Shown here: piece after piece, positions 9,137 through 17,777 of the stretch
How positions within the stretch are numbered: position 1 is the first letter of the stretch
Layout: every line of letters begins with the position of its first letter
NCBI GenBank assembly: GCA_036386415.1
Contig: DASVVT010000060.1
Coordinates: 62,001 to 126,000, forward strand
Source of the DNA: DASVVT01 sp036386415
Lineage (GTDB): Bacteria; Acidobacteriota; Blastocatellia; Pyrinomonadales; Pyrinomonadaceae
Direction: 5' to 3'
Length of the DNA: 64,000 nucleotides
Program-made: the position numbers and the translations under genes
The notes under the pieces: model-generated
Seen by the model: the letters and a program-made list of their open reading frames with translations, nothing else
Told to the model about the DNA's origin: nothing
The model's database searches: none

Positions 9137-9175
9137 GCCCCATTCCTCACAACCCACCGAAAGGAGGTCCCAACT

Positions 9176-9541
9176 ATGGAAACGCATCATTGCATATTGC
9201 CGCCCCGTTTTCAACAACTATTTTTCCAGCCCTTCGCGCCCCGCGCCGCCCACAGGTGCATTGTGGTTTTCATCACACTTTATTGCCTGTTGTGCGCCCT
9301 CCCTGGTGCTCTGGCCTGCGTCCTGAAAGCGTTTGCCCACGGCCACAAAGCCAACTGTCAGGGAGCGCGCGGTCGGTTGTGTGTCAAAGTGCGCCCGAAG
9401 ATCAACATGCATACTCTAGTCCACAGCCCGGTTGCGTCGTCTCCCTCTCAAACTGTATCTTCTCTTGAAGAGATCAAAAAGAGAGAGCAGCCGTTTTCGA
9501 GAGAAGTTTACATTTATGATCCATCTCAATTCATCCATTGA
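9176..9541 (+). CDS. Candidate small ORF with strong ribosome binding site (uncertain)
   Basis: ATG at 9176 is preceded by AAAGGAGGT with a spacing of 7, the best Shine-Dalgarno in this region. The 121-codon frame encodes a His/Cys/Arg-rich peptide with one hydrophobic stretch (residues about 30-53). It overlaps the start of the DUF1206 gene by 26 bp in another frame, so it could act as a leader ORF for coupled translation. No family is recognised, and composition alone does not prove coding. Alternatively the region is an untranslated leader. It occupies most of the 8960-9515 gap. Confidence 0.3.
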   Translation: METHHCILPPRFQQLFFQPFAPRAAHRCIVVFITLYCLLCALPGALACVLKAFAHGHKANCQGARGRLCVKVRPKINMHTLVHSPVASSPSQTVSSLEEIKKREQPFSREVYIYDPSQFIH

Positions 9542-10382
9542 AGAAGCAGGGCGTCCCGCCGCAGAGGCTCTTGAACAGGTCGCGGCGCATCCCTGGATGG
9601 AGCGGCTGGCGCGTTTCGGCTATGCGACCAAGGGGGCGGTCTACATGGTGATCGGCGTCATGGCGACGCTGGCCGCCATCGGCATGGGCGGAGAGACGAC
9701 CGATACGCGAGGGGCGCTTCGGACGATTGAAGAGCAGCACTTCGGAAAATTTGCGCTCGGCACGGTCGCTTTCGGTCTCATCGGCTATGTCATCTGGCGC
9801 TGGCTTCAGGCGATTGTGGATACAGAAGGAAAGGGCACGCGGCTGAAAGGAATAAGCATCCGCATCGGGTACGCCACGAGCGGCCTGGTCTACGCGGGTC
9901 TGGCCTTCTCAGCCGCCAAAATCCTTATCGACGTCGGAGACACAGACACGAGCAGCAGCGAAAAAGCGCAAGACTGGACGGCACGGTTGATGTCCCTGCC
10001 TTACGGGCCCTGGCTTGTCGGGCTGGCAGGAGCGTGTGTCATCGGGTTCGGGCTCTATCAAATCTATAAAGGCATCAAGGCCAAGTTTCTCAAGCGTCTC
10101 AAGCTGGGACAGATGAACATGGCAAAGAAGACATGGGCGAAGCTGAGTGGGCGCGTCGGTTATATTGCGCGCGGCATAGTCTTCTGCATCCTCGGTATTT
10201 TCCTGGTGCAGGCCGCGCGCCACTACAACCCACAGGAGGCTCAGGGTCTGGATGGCGCACTGGACGCTTTAGCCCGTCAGGCTCACGGGCGCTGGATTCT
10301 GGCTGCCGTCGCAGCCGGCCTCTTCATCTATGGCCTCTACATGCTGGTGGAATCACGCTATAGAGTCATCGCCGGTTCTTAA
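9516..10382 (+). CDS. DUF1206 family integral membrane protein
   Basis: A 288-residue membrane protein built from three homologous units of two transmembrane helices each. The units begin with related motifs: RFGYATKGAVYMVIGVMA, RIGYATSGLVYAGLAFSA and RVGYIARGIVFCILGIFL. This triple repeat defines the DUF1206 family, whose function is not established. The start at 9516 is chosen because the protein then begins about 40 residues before the first repeat, and a GAGAGAAG stretch precedes it; an in-frame start at 9432 would add 28 residues. It is followed at once by an inverted repeat likely to end transcription. Confidence 0.88.
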   Translation: MIHLNSSIEEAGRPAAEALEQVAAHPWMERLARFGYATKGAVYMVIGVMATLAAIGMGGETTDTRGALRTIEEQHFGKFALGTVAFGLIGYVIWRWLQAIVDTEGKGTRLKGISIRIGYATSGLVYAGLAFSAAKILIDVGDTDTSSSEKAQDWTARLMSLPYGPWLVGLAGACVIGFGLYQIYKGIKAKFLKRLKLGQMNMAKKTWAKLSGRVGYIARGIVFCILGIFLVQAARHYNPQEAQGLDGALDALARQAHGRWILAAVAAGLFIYGLYMLVESRYRVIAGS

Positions 10383-10392
10383 CGAAAAGCAT

Positions 10393-10464
10393 CTCACGCC
10401 AAGACGCAAAGGCGCGAAGAAGAAGCAACTGTTATCTTCGCGCCTTTGCGTCTCTAGCGTGAGA
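10393..10464. repeat. Inverted-repeat element, CGCAAAGG class; likely terminator
   Basis: CTCACGCCAAGACGCAAAGG with GCGCGAAGA on the left pairs with TCTTCGCGCCTTTGCGTCTC plus TAGCGTGAG on the right, with one bulge and a 15-nt loop. It starts 10 nt after the DUF1206 stop. Nothing else is recognised in the 10383-10575 gap. Confidence 0.75.
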
Positions 10465-10575
10465 CTTTTAACACCTGCGCAACTACTTGCGGTAGACATC
10501 GAAGTTGCGGCATATTCCGATAAGGGTACGGCTATCTCCCGTGCACGACTTCCACGATAGAGTTTTCCACTACCA

Positions 10576-13500
10576 TTATTTCTTTTTTGTGCTACGTCTC
10601 ACTCTTTTCTTCGTCGCTTGCTTCTTCGAGCGTTTTGGAATGGGTTTTGTGCCGGATGGGTCGCGCCAGTAGCAAGTCTCAAAAATTTCCCGATAAGCAG
10701 GGTCGTCAGAATTAACCATTGTGACTAGATCACCAATCCGCGATTCATCGCCATAAGCGAGATCCCGAAGGCAGTGGGCGATTCGCAATGGCGGCTCATC
10801 ATTGTTACGGGTCAACTCCACCAAGGAACTGAAGATTGATTCATTTTGCGATTGATCAAATTCTGCGAGATAAAGCCAAGCGTCGAAGATGAGTTGCCAC
10901 GCAGCATTGTATACTTCTGTCTCTCCTGCTGTACCTTCCGCAAAAGCGCGCTCGACCCGCTTCCATTCGGACTCAGTGTAAGTGAGTACACTCTGCGGTA
11001 CATTTGGCAGAAAATCCACCCGAAGCGCCTCCCACCACTGTGTATTCGGCTTTAAGTCAAGGGTGTCACACAATCCATCAAGGATAAGGTTCTGGAGACT
11101 GGGAATGAGAAGGAGGGATTGCCAGAGCTCCTCATTTCTAGTACGCGCTAATTGATCCACCAATTCCCTCATTCTCGGATCAATCAATTGTGATATTCGC
11201 CTCAAGGCCGTCGCCAATTTTAGCTCAACAACACGTTCTCCCACACGTCTTTTTGCTGATGACCATAATGCGTTGATTTCAACGGGCTGTTGTAGCGATT
11301 TGCTTTCAGGCGGTTGTCGCAAAGCTTTTTTCAAGTCCGTTGCTCTAGCTTGAATTAAAGCTGAACTCAGAGTTGGCGTTATACGTGGATTAAGCTGAGT
11401 ACGTACTGGAGATCTACGCATACTGCGAACTACAAATTTCTGATCTAAATAAATCTGCGTACCGTAGAGTACGGCGTAAAAGAAGGGGCCACCCATGTCC
11501 ACATAAGATAAATGAACCAGAAGTTTCTCGAATGTTCGGCGTGCAGCGATACGTGCGTCAAGACGGCTAGTTAAACATTCATAGACTGTACTTACAAGAC
11601 ATCCGGGAGGAGAATCCAAGCTGAGAGTATCTTCCGCAATCCATAGGCTTTTGATCTGCTTATGCAGTGCAAACAGTTCCTCTTTCTTGAGTTCCCTACT
11701 AAAGAATAACCTGAACAATTCAGCGTAGTGCTCCCCGTTAGCTGAATAGGTTTCCTGCCATTCGCTGATTTTTCCCTTTGGCAGACCAATGGCAACAGCT
11801 ACGAGCAATAAACCCATCCTTTCTTGTTCGGCATTGACATTCCCCCAAAGCAATTCAAATACACGGCTCATCACCTCTTCATTCGATGTTTCTTTCCCAA
11901 GCCATGAGCGAAGCATTGAATGCGTTGGCCTCAACTGCTCAGCATCATCTGCGATGCTGCCAGCATGAAGCAATTCTCGTAAAACGTCTTCTTTATGAAC
12001 TTCCGCCGCCTCAACCCCGTCGAGTAACAGCCCGCCTAGCAGTTGAGCCTTCGCCGCCTGTCGCCCGTTGGCGCTCTCAACCAGTATTTTTTCTATGAGA
12101 AACTGTTGACTTTCATTTGATTCAAGACCCGCGATCAGCAGACGGATAACTTCGTGCCACCGGGCATCGTGACAGAATTCTTTGATTGTCTCCCAGATTT
12201 TGGCCGCGCCTCCCAGTTCACTGTTTGTTTTGATGTGTGAGGCGGTTAAATATTCTTGGAAGGTCAGATGAACGAAGCTGTACTGGTTATCGCCCAACTC
12301 GATAAGCAACCCGGCGCGCTTCTTGACGAACTCCAGAAATTCATTCGCTAGATCTTCAGCATCGTTATCAGGATCAGTGGTCTTCTCGACCTCAGCGATG
12401 TGTTTAGTCAAAAATGTGCTGAGGTCTTTGTAAGGGACGACGGCACGCTGATTTTTACCCGTGCCGCCGCTACGACAGTGCATCCAGTGCGCAATAGCCT
12501 CCATGCGCTGCCTATTCCTACGCTCTACTTTGCCCCGATTTTTTGGCTCGGAATCTCTGAACTTCCATGTATGCCAAGTATTCAACAAGGTCTCTGTGCA
12601 TTTTTTGTAAAGCACCACGCGCTCGTCAGGGAGCACGGCGTCAATGCGGTGCACGAGCGCCACAATGGTTAGCAGCAGAGGGTTTTCTGCTAATTCACGA
12701 ATCGCTGCGTGATCTTCATCTTGCATAATACGGATCAAGTCTTGCACGTTAGCTTCACGCTCACGCTCATTCTCAATCCGCACGCGATACCAGTCTTCAA
12801 CGAACTGTTTGATCTCCGGCAATTGCAATCGCGTTAGCCGGTAATGTCCGAACTCTTTTTCATCAAAGCGAAAAGGGTTTTCATAACCAACAATGCGCGA
12901 GGTCACTATGGTCGTGTTGCCAGGGTAGGTAGTGACAAGCGTTCGGATGCGATCCCGGACGATTTGCTTGAAGTGGGGGCTGGGTAGTTCATCCAGCCCG
13001 TCGAAGAACAGGACGGCTTGACCCGATTCCAAGTAGTATTCAAAGAAATCAAGATCGGCGCTCTTCAAACTGAAGTCCCCTTGTACAACTTCTTGTATGT
13101 AGTCGATTAGAGGAAGATTGGCGCGAGACTTCAATTCATCCGCGTAACGCCGTAATGTGATAAAAATAGGTAACCGCTCGTCTGGCTCAGCGTTATAGCG
13201 TTGTTGCAGCGGTTGCGAGATGCCAGCGAGGGCTAGGAAGCGCAACAGCGTAGACTTTCCTGAACCCGGATCGCCTAGTATAACCCGACGCGAGCCGGGA
13301 GTCAGGAAAGTGAGCGGATTAGTACGTGTAACATTCGCATTCTGCTCGTCGGATGCCTCCGGCATAACCGTTAGTGGGATATAGATATGTTCCATCGGCA
13401 CACCCTTAGTTGCCTCTGGCTTGTAGACAGACATGCCGACGAACTGGATGTCGCTGTATTGTTTGATTATATTCTCGTCGTATCTTCTGCGAGTATCTTG

Positions 13501-14058
13501 AATTGTTCTTCTACGAGTCGCACCCTGTGGCACAAGCTCGGGGTAATAAAAGAGGCAGATCGCGGGCGTCTCAAGAAATAGAGATATGATTTGTTTGTGC
13601 CCCAGATGTTCGAGGTCAAATTTCAGGCCCAAATCGCTGCGCAAACCTTCGAACCAACTTACGTCTCCTTTGTCTTTCCGTGTCGCCGATTCGGTGAAAT
13701 CCTGCGGCGTAACGAGTACCCATTTTTTTAGTTTAAGTTGTTTCTGATTCTGAGCCGTCCGCACTAGTGATTCCACCACCTCCTTACGATGCGCGGGGCT
13801 TAGGGGTGAGGGATAAAATTTATATTGATAGCCCGTCGTTCCCTCTTTACGAAATGCGTCTCCGACGAAGCTATCCAGACCATGATAGTCGCCAGCCGCA
13901 TCGCTGAAGACTGTGGTCTTCCTGCCGGTTCTTCGCCCTTCATGAAATAGCAGCAAATCTAAGATGCGGGCAAACTCTTTCCCACCTTCAGCACCTTTAG
14001 GCAATAGATCATATAGTGACTTTACTTCAGGTATGCGGTTTATTTTCCTGTGGGGCAT
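10576..14058 (-). CDS. NACHT NTPase with PD-(D/E)xK-like N-terminal domain (bNACHT-type defence protein)
   Basis: A 1160-residue protein. The NACHT core has Walker A GDPGSGKST (residues 262-270) and Walker B FFDGLDEL (351-358), followed by winged-helix and helical regions typical of STAND ATPases. The N-terminus (about 25-175) has the layout of a restriction-endonuclease-like fold: E40 in the first helix, D62 in GLDSF, and Q78-x-K80 in GYQYKFY, as in Mrr-type QxK nucleases. The C-terminal 500 residues are helical and unrecognised, probably a sensor; the tail is Lys/Arg rich. Bacterial NACHT proteins are known antiphage genes that oligomerise on infection. No partner gene is adjacent. Base composition is clearly AT-richer than the neighbours, suggesting transfer. 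SD AGGAGA precedes the ATG. Nuclease assignment is by motif only. Confidence 0.85.
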   Translation of the reverse strand: MPHRKINRIPEVKSLYDLLPKGAEGGKEFARILDLLLFHEGRRTGRKTTVFSDAAGDYHGLDSFVGDAFRKEGTTGYQYKFYPSPLSPAHRKEVVESLVRTAQNQKQLKLKKWVLVTPQDFTESATRKDKGDVSWFEGLRSDLGLKFDLEHLGHKQIISLFLETPAICLFYYPELVPQGATRRRTIQDTRRRYDENIIKQYSDIQFVGMSVYKPEATKGVPMEHIYIPLTVMPEASDEQNANVTRTNPLTFLTPGSRRVILGDPGSGKSTLLRFLALAGISQPLQQRYNAEPDERLPIFITLRRYADELKSRANLPLIDYIQEVVQGDFSLKSADLDFFEYYLESGQAVLFFDGLDELPSPHFKQIVRDRIRTLVTTYPGNTTIVTSRIVGYENPFRFDEKEFGHYRLTRLQLPEIKQFVEDWYRVRIENEREREANVQDLIRIMQDEDHAAIRELAENPLLLTIVALVHRIDAVLPDERVVLYKKCTETLLNTWHTWKFRDSEPKNRGKVERRNRQRMEAIAHWMHCRSGGTGKNQRAVVPYKDLSTFLTKHIAEVEKTTDPDNDAEDLANEFLEFVKKRAGLLIELGDNQYSFVHLTFQEYLTASHIKTNSELGGAAKIWETIKEFCHDARWHEVIRLLIAGLESNESQQFLIEKILVESANGRQAAKAQLLGGLLLDGVEAAEVHKEDVLRELLHAGSIADDAEQLRPTHSMLRSWLGKETSNEEVMSRVFELLWGNVNAEQERMGLLLVAVAIGLPKGKISEWQETYSANGEHYAELFRLFFSRELKKEELFALHKQIKSLWIAEDTLSLDSPPGCLVSTVYECLTSRLDARIAARRTFEKLLVHLSYVDMGGPFFYAVLYGTQIYLDQKFVVRSMRRSPVRTQLNPRITPTLSSALIQARATDLKKALRQPPESKSLQQPVEINALWSSAKRRVGERVVELKLATALRRISQLIDPRMRELVDQLARTRNEELWQSLLLIPSLQNLILDGLCDTLDLKPNTQWWEALRVDFLPNVPQSVLTYTESEWKRVERAFAEGTAGETEVYNAAWQLIFDAWLYLAEFDQSQNESIFSSLVELTRNNDEPPLRIAHCLRDLAYGDESRIGDLVTMVNSDDPAYREIFETCYWRDPSGTKPIPKRSKKQATKKRVRRSTKKK

Positions 14059-14093
14059 TGGCGCATTCTCCTGAGGATAAAATTCAAACAGGT

Positions 14094-14099
14094 ATTATA
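14094..14099 (-). promoter_or_regulatory. Candidate -10 box for the NACHT gene
   Basis: On the minus strand the sequence reads TTGCGTATAATACC, a perfect TATAAT about 36 nt upstream of the NACHT ATG. No good -35 box was found at the usual spacing. The same TGCGTATAAT string occurs in front of the DUF433 gene (22235-22240). Confidence 0.4.
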
Positions 14100-14119
14100 C
14101 GCAACCTGCGGTCTGTGAG

Positions 14120-15289
14120 TCAGTAAGCTTTTAACTGCTCTCGATAGCCGTCGAAGTTGCGGCGCATCTCGCCCAAAGAATCGCCGCCGAACTTCTCGCG
14201 CATCGCCTGTGCGAGCACGAGGGCGACCATCGCCTCGCCGATCACGCCCGCTGCCGGAACAGCCGTCACGTCCGAGCGCTCGAAGGCCGCAGACTCCTCC
14301 TCTTTGGTATCTATGTCAACCGAGCGCAGAGCGCGGCGCAGCGTCGAGAGGGGCTTCAGATGACCGCGCACGCGCACCTCTTCGCCGTTGGTGATGCCGC
14401 CTTCGAGACCTCCGGCGCGGTTGGTGTGGCGTATGAACTCGCGTGTCTCTTGGTTGTACGCGATCTCGTCGTGCACTTCCGAGCCGGGCAGGCTGCTCGC
14501 CTCAAAGCCCGCGCCGATGGCGACGGCCTTGACCGCCGGAATAGACATCACGGCCTGCGCCAACCGCCCGTCGAGCTTTTCATTCCAGGAAGTGTGCGAG
14601 CCAAGACCGGGCAGCACACCACGCGCGACCGTCTCGAAGATGCCGCCGAGCGTGTTGCCCGCACGCCTTGTCTCGTCGATCAACTCCACCATGCGCGCCT
14701 GCACCACAGCGTCCGCGCAGCGCAGCGGCGCATCGTCAGGAATCGCAGCGATCACGTCCCACTGTAGCTCCAGGGGAGGGTCGGGCACGCCGCCCAGTTG
14801 TATGACGTGGCTCAGTATCTCCACGTCGAAGACGCCGAGCAGTTGTTTCGCCAGCGCGCCCAACCCTACGCGCGCGGCGGTCTCGCGGGCGCTGGCTCTT
14901 TCCAGCACGTTGCGCAGGTCACGCGCGCCGAACTTCTGACCGCCAGCGAGGTCTGCGTGCCCCGGGCGTGGTCGCTTCACACGCTTGGACTTTTCCGGCG
15001 GCACGTCGCGCGGCTCAACCGCCATCACCTCTTCCCAGTTTGCCCAGTCCTTGTTCTCAATCGTCAACGCGAGCGGCGAACCCAGAGTCAGCCCATGCCG
15101 CACGCCGCTGATGATCTCCACGCGGTCGCGCTCGATCTTCATACGCCCGCCGCGCCCGTAGCCCCACTGGCGTCGCTCAAGCTCGCGATTGATCTGGCTC
15201 ACGTCAACCGGCAGACCCGCAGGCAAGCCTTCAAGCACCGCGACCAGCGCGCGTCCGTGCGATTCCCCGGCAGTCGTGAAACGAAACAT
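14120..15289 (-). CDS. aroC: Chorismate synthase
   Basis: A 389-residue FMN-dependent enzyme making chorismate from EPSP, the last step of the shikimate pathway. The N-terminus FRFTTAGESHGRALVAVLEG carries the first family signature, followed by ELERRQWGYGRGGRMKIERD and RPGHADLAGGQKFGARDLRN(V)LERASARETAARV. NRAGGLEGGITNGE in the second half is also typical. Length is in the normal range. The upstream gene (15311-16057) ends 21 bp away and could be co-transcribed. No other shikimate genes are nearby. Confidence 0.97.
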   Translation of the reverse strand: MFRFTTAGESHGRALVAVLEGLPAGLPVDVSQINRELERRQWGYGRGGRMKIERDRVEIISGVRHGLTLGSPLALTIENKDWANWEEVMAVEPRDVPPEKSKRVKRPRPGHADLAGGQKFGARDLRNVLERASARETAARVGLGALAKQLLGVFDVEILSHVIQLGGVPDPPLELQWDVIAAIPDDAPLRCADAVVQARMVELIDETRRAGNTLGGIFETVARGVLPGLGSHTSWNEKLDGRLAQAVMSIPAVKAVAIGAGFEASSLPGSEVHDEIAYNQETREFIRHTNRAGGLEGGITNGEEVRVRGHLKPLSTLRRALRSVDIDTKEEESAAFERSDVTAVPAAGVIGEAMVALVLAQAMREKFGGDSLGEMRRNFDGYREQLKAY

Positions 15290-15310
15290 AATCAGGTCAA
15301 AAAAGGCTGG

Positions 15311-16057
15311 TCAGTGATGTTCCAGAGAACACCTGCGCCCTGTTTGCGGGTGCGCGGCTTCATACTTCTCTATCACCTCTGTGAATACCTGCTGCGCCTT
15401 GTCGCGGTCGCTATCATCGCCGATGAATTCTCCTGTGCCTTTGATAGCGACAAGGCGCGCGCGCAAACGCCGCGCCGCCAAAACGATCTGCTGTCGCAAC
15501 TCGTTCTTGAGATCGACCACGTAGACGATGGCCGGACGACGCGGTCTTGGGATCAGCGTGCGGTACGCGACACCGCTTCGTTCCAGCGTGGCAGAGATCG
15601 CTGCAAGGTTACCAGTTCGGCTGCGTCGCGGATACAGTATATACATCAAGCCGCCGCCCGCCGCGCTCCGTCGAAAGTAGAGGACGCTTTTCTGTCTCTC
15701 GCGCTTGCCGAGCCGCGCATCCGCGTAACGCAAAGTGGGCTGATCCGCGTAGACCCTGAACACCATTGAATGCTCAGCCCCGTCGCTCCAGCTTCCGATT
15801 GCTTTCGTCACCGTCGCCTTCCAACCGAGACACGAAGAGAGCCTGCGTGTCGCCGAAATCAGCATCAACTCTTCCGGGGAATTCAGTAGACGAAGCGACT
15901 CATCGAGCGTCAAACCTTCGCGCCTGTTTGGACTGACGAAGGCGTAACTCACAGCCTTCTGCTCCGCGTTTCCACCGGCAAGCTCCTGCGGATGTATGCT
16001 CCCGGCGGTTGTCAGCAGAAGCGCGACAACGAGCAACGCGCGATACATGAGAAGCAT
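15311..16057 (-). CDS. Exported protein of unknown function
   Basis: A 248-residue protein with an N-terminal signal peptide (hydrophobic residues about 5-20). The rest is soluble, rich in Arg and beta-type segments, and not recognised. The start could be ATG at 16057 or 16048; neither has a visible Shine-Dalgarno, because the leader is repeat sequence (CTACTGTTTT directly before ATG). It lies between aroC and a repeat element. Confidence 0.6.
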   Translation of the reverse strand: MLLMYRALLVVALLLTTAGSIHPQELAGGNAEQKAVSYAFVSPNRREGLTLDESLRLLNSPEELMLISATRRLSSCLGWKATVTKAIGSWSDGAEHSMVFRVYADQPTLRYADARLGKRERQKSVLYFRRSAAGGGLMYILYPRRSRTGNLAAISATLERSGVAYRTLIPRPRRPAIVYVVDLKNELRQQIVLAARRLRARLVAIKGTGEFIGDDSDRDKAQQVFTEVIEKYEAAHPQTGRRCSLEHH

Positions 16058-16060
16058 AAA

Positions 16061-16186
16061 ACAGTAGACAGTAGTCAGTAGCCAGTAGTCAGTAGAAAAA
16101 CTTTCGCAAGCGAATCTTTAAGGTATCAGCGACAGCGCCCACAACGCGGAGCGTCTACTGGCTACTGACTACTGACTACTGTCTAC
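16061..16186. repeat. Intergenic inverted-repeat element, CAGTAGAC class
   Basis: Arms 16061-16099 and 16154-16186 consist of CAGTAGAC/CAGTAGT units. The core resembles that of the element at 5531-5651 (shared CTTTCGC, GTATCAGC/GTGTCAGC and CGCGGAGCGTCTACTG). It fills the gap between the stop of the FAD oxidase gene (16193) and the start at 16057. Confidence 0.85.
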
Positions 16187-16192
16187 TTCCTT

Positions 16193-17755
16193 TCATAGAT
16201 AGTCTTCTGCGAAGATATTACCACGTCCCAGGATGCAGGCCGGATCGAAGGCTTTTTTCAGCGCGGCCATCGCGCGCAGATGCTGCTCAGTGTAGAGCAC
16301 GCGCAGGTAGTCGCGCTTGAGCTTGCCGATGCCGTGCTCTGCGGAGATCGTGCCGCCGACCTGCACGGCGCGCTCGACGAACCGAAGATATACGGCGCGC
16401 GCCGTCGCAGCCTCCTGTTGGTCGCGCGGCATGATGTTGACGTGCACGTGATTGTCGCCGATGTGGCCGAAGATGACGAAGCGCAGGCTGCTTGCGCGAA
16501 GCGTCTCTTTGTAAAACCTGAGCATCGGGGCGAACTCTTCATCGGGCACGGCCATATCCGTAGAGACCTTGCGCTGACCGTGATGAGCGAGCCATTCGTT
16601 GACGAGGACGGGCAAGTGGTGGCGAAACTCGCGCAGCCGCGCTCGATCCTTCTCATCTACGGCGAACCATGATTCGTCGAGCAGCGCCCCGTGCCTCTGT
16701 AAGAGCGCATACCAGACCATTAAATAGTCGTCTTCGGTTGCCCCAGTAGTCTCCTGTTCAAAGTAGATTGCGCCTGTCGCGGCTAACGGTACGCGCTCGT
16801 AATGCTGGCGCAGGAGATGAAGCGATTGATCGTCGAAATACTCAAGAGCACGCGCGTCTATATCCATAGAGTCAGGCCACTCGTCGTCTAAACGCGCTTT
16901 CTCCGCGAAGATTTCTTCTGCGGATTTGCCCGTGCGCTCCTGACTGGCGCGCGTGCGCAGAGAACGGTCGCGCGCTTCGCGAACAAAGGCGAGCAATTGG
17001 GCTTCGTCGCTAAAGAACGTGACCCCGCTGAGCACGCCCGTAGGTTTGGGAAGCAGCCTCGCTTCGACTTCCGTGATAACGCCGAGCGTGCCTTCGCTTC
17101 CGATGAAGAGATCGAGCGCATCCATGCCCGGCGCGACGTAGTAACCTGAGGCGTGCTTGCGCGTCTGCGGCATCCTGTAGGAAGGCAGGTGCGCTTCAAT
17201 GCTTCTTCCTCGCGGCAAAGGGATGAGCAGCTTCCCATTTGTATCTGCCCTGACTTCACCACGCCGCAGGTCGAGCACGTCGCCCGTCGCGAGCGCGATC
17301 TTGAGACGGCGTATGTAGCCTCGCGTCGGGCCATACTTGAAGGTGCGCGCGCCAGAGGCGTTCGTGGCGACGCTTCCGCCAAGGTAGCAACTGCGTTCGG
17401 TCGGGTCGGGCGGGTAGAGCAACCCTTCTGCTTCCACCGCGCTCTGAAAATCGGCGAGCAGGACGCCGCTTCCGGCACGGGCGTGCCCGCCTCCCTCTTC
17501 CTGTACGATCTCTTTGATCCGATTGAGCCGGTCGGTCGCCAGGACGACGCCGCCAAGGGGTACGCGACCGCCCACCACGCCCGTGCCTGCGCCCGCGACC
17601 GTCACGGGCGTCATCTCACGCGTCGCGGACATAAGCGCAAAGGCTGTCTCCTCCGTGCTTTCTGGAAAGAGGACTTGCTCGGCAGAGCCGCCCTGCATGT
17701 TGCTGGCGTCCCCAAGGAAAGATTGAATCTCGTCAGGCTCAGATTTAATCAGCAT
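16193..17755 (-). CDS. FAD-binding oxidase of the GlcD / D-lactate dehydrogenase type
   Basis: A 520-residue flavoenzyme of the VAO/PCMH family. The FAD-binding half shows VTVAGAGTGVVGGRVPLGG and LYPPDPTERSCYLGGSVATNASGARTFKYG. The C-terminal half ends with HVHVNIMP and SAEHGIGKLKRDYL, typical of D-2-hydroxyacid (glycolate or D-lactate) dehydrogenases. The exact substrate cannot be read from sequence; no iron-sulphur partner (GlcF) is adjacent. I use ATG at 17755; an in-frame upstream extension to 18004 overlaps the preceding gene and has no family features. It follows the DUF3298 gene by 22 bp, so the two are probably co-transcribed. Confidence 0.85.
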   Translation of the reverse strand: MLIKSEPDEIQSFLGDASNMQGGSAEQVLFPESTEETAFALMSATREMTPVTVAGAGTGVVGGRVPLGGVVLATDRLNRIKEIVQEEGGGHARAGSGVLLADFQSAVEAEGLLYPPDPTERSCYLGGSVATNASGARTFKYGPTRGYIRRLKIALATGDVLDLRRGEVRADTNGKLLIPLPRGRSIEAHLPSYRMPQTRKHASGYYVAPGMDALDLFIGSEGTLGVITEVEARLLPKPTGVLSGVTFFSDEAQLLAFVREARDRSLRTRASQERTGKSAEEIFAEKARLDDEWPDSMDIDARALEYFDDQSLHLLRQHYERVPLAATGAIYFEQETTGATEDDYLMVWYALLQRHGALLDESWFAVDEKDRARLREFRHHLPVLVNEWLAHHGQRKVSTDMAVPDEEFAPMLRFYKETLRASSLRFVIFGHIGDNHVHVNIMPRDQQEAATARAVYLRFVERAVQVGGTISAEHGIGKLKRDYLRVLYTEQHLRAMAALKKAFDPACILGRGNIFAEDYL

Positions 17756-17777
17756 CGATGATAGCCGCACCCCTGGC

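Noticed and set aside
8960..9217. Extended start of peptide deformylase at 9217
   Set aside because: The family begins at ATG 8959; the extension would cross a perfect hairpin and has no homologous features.
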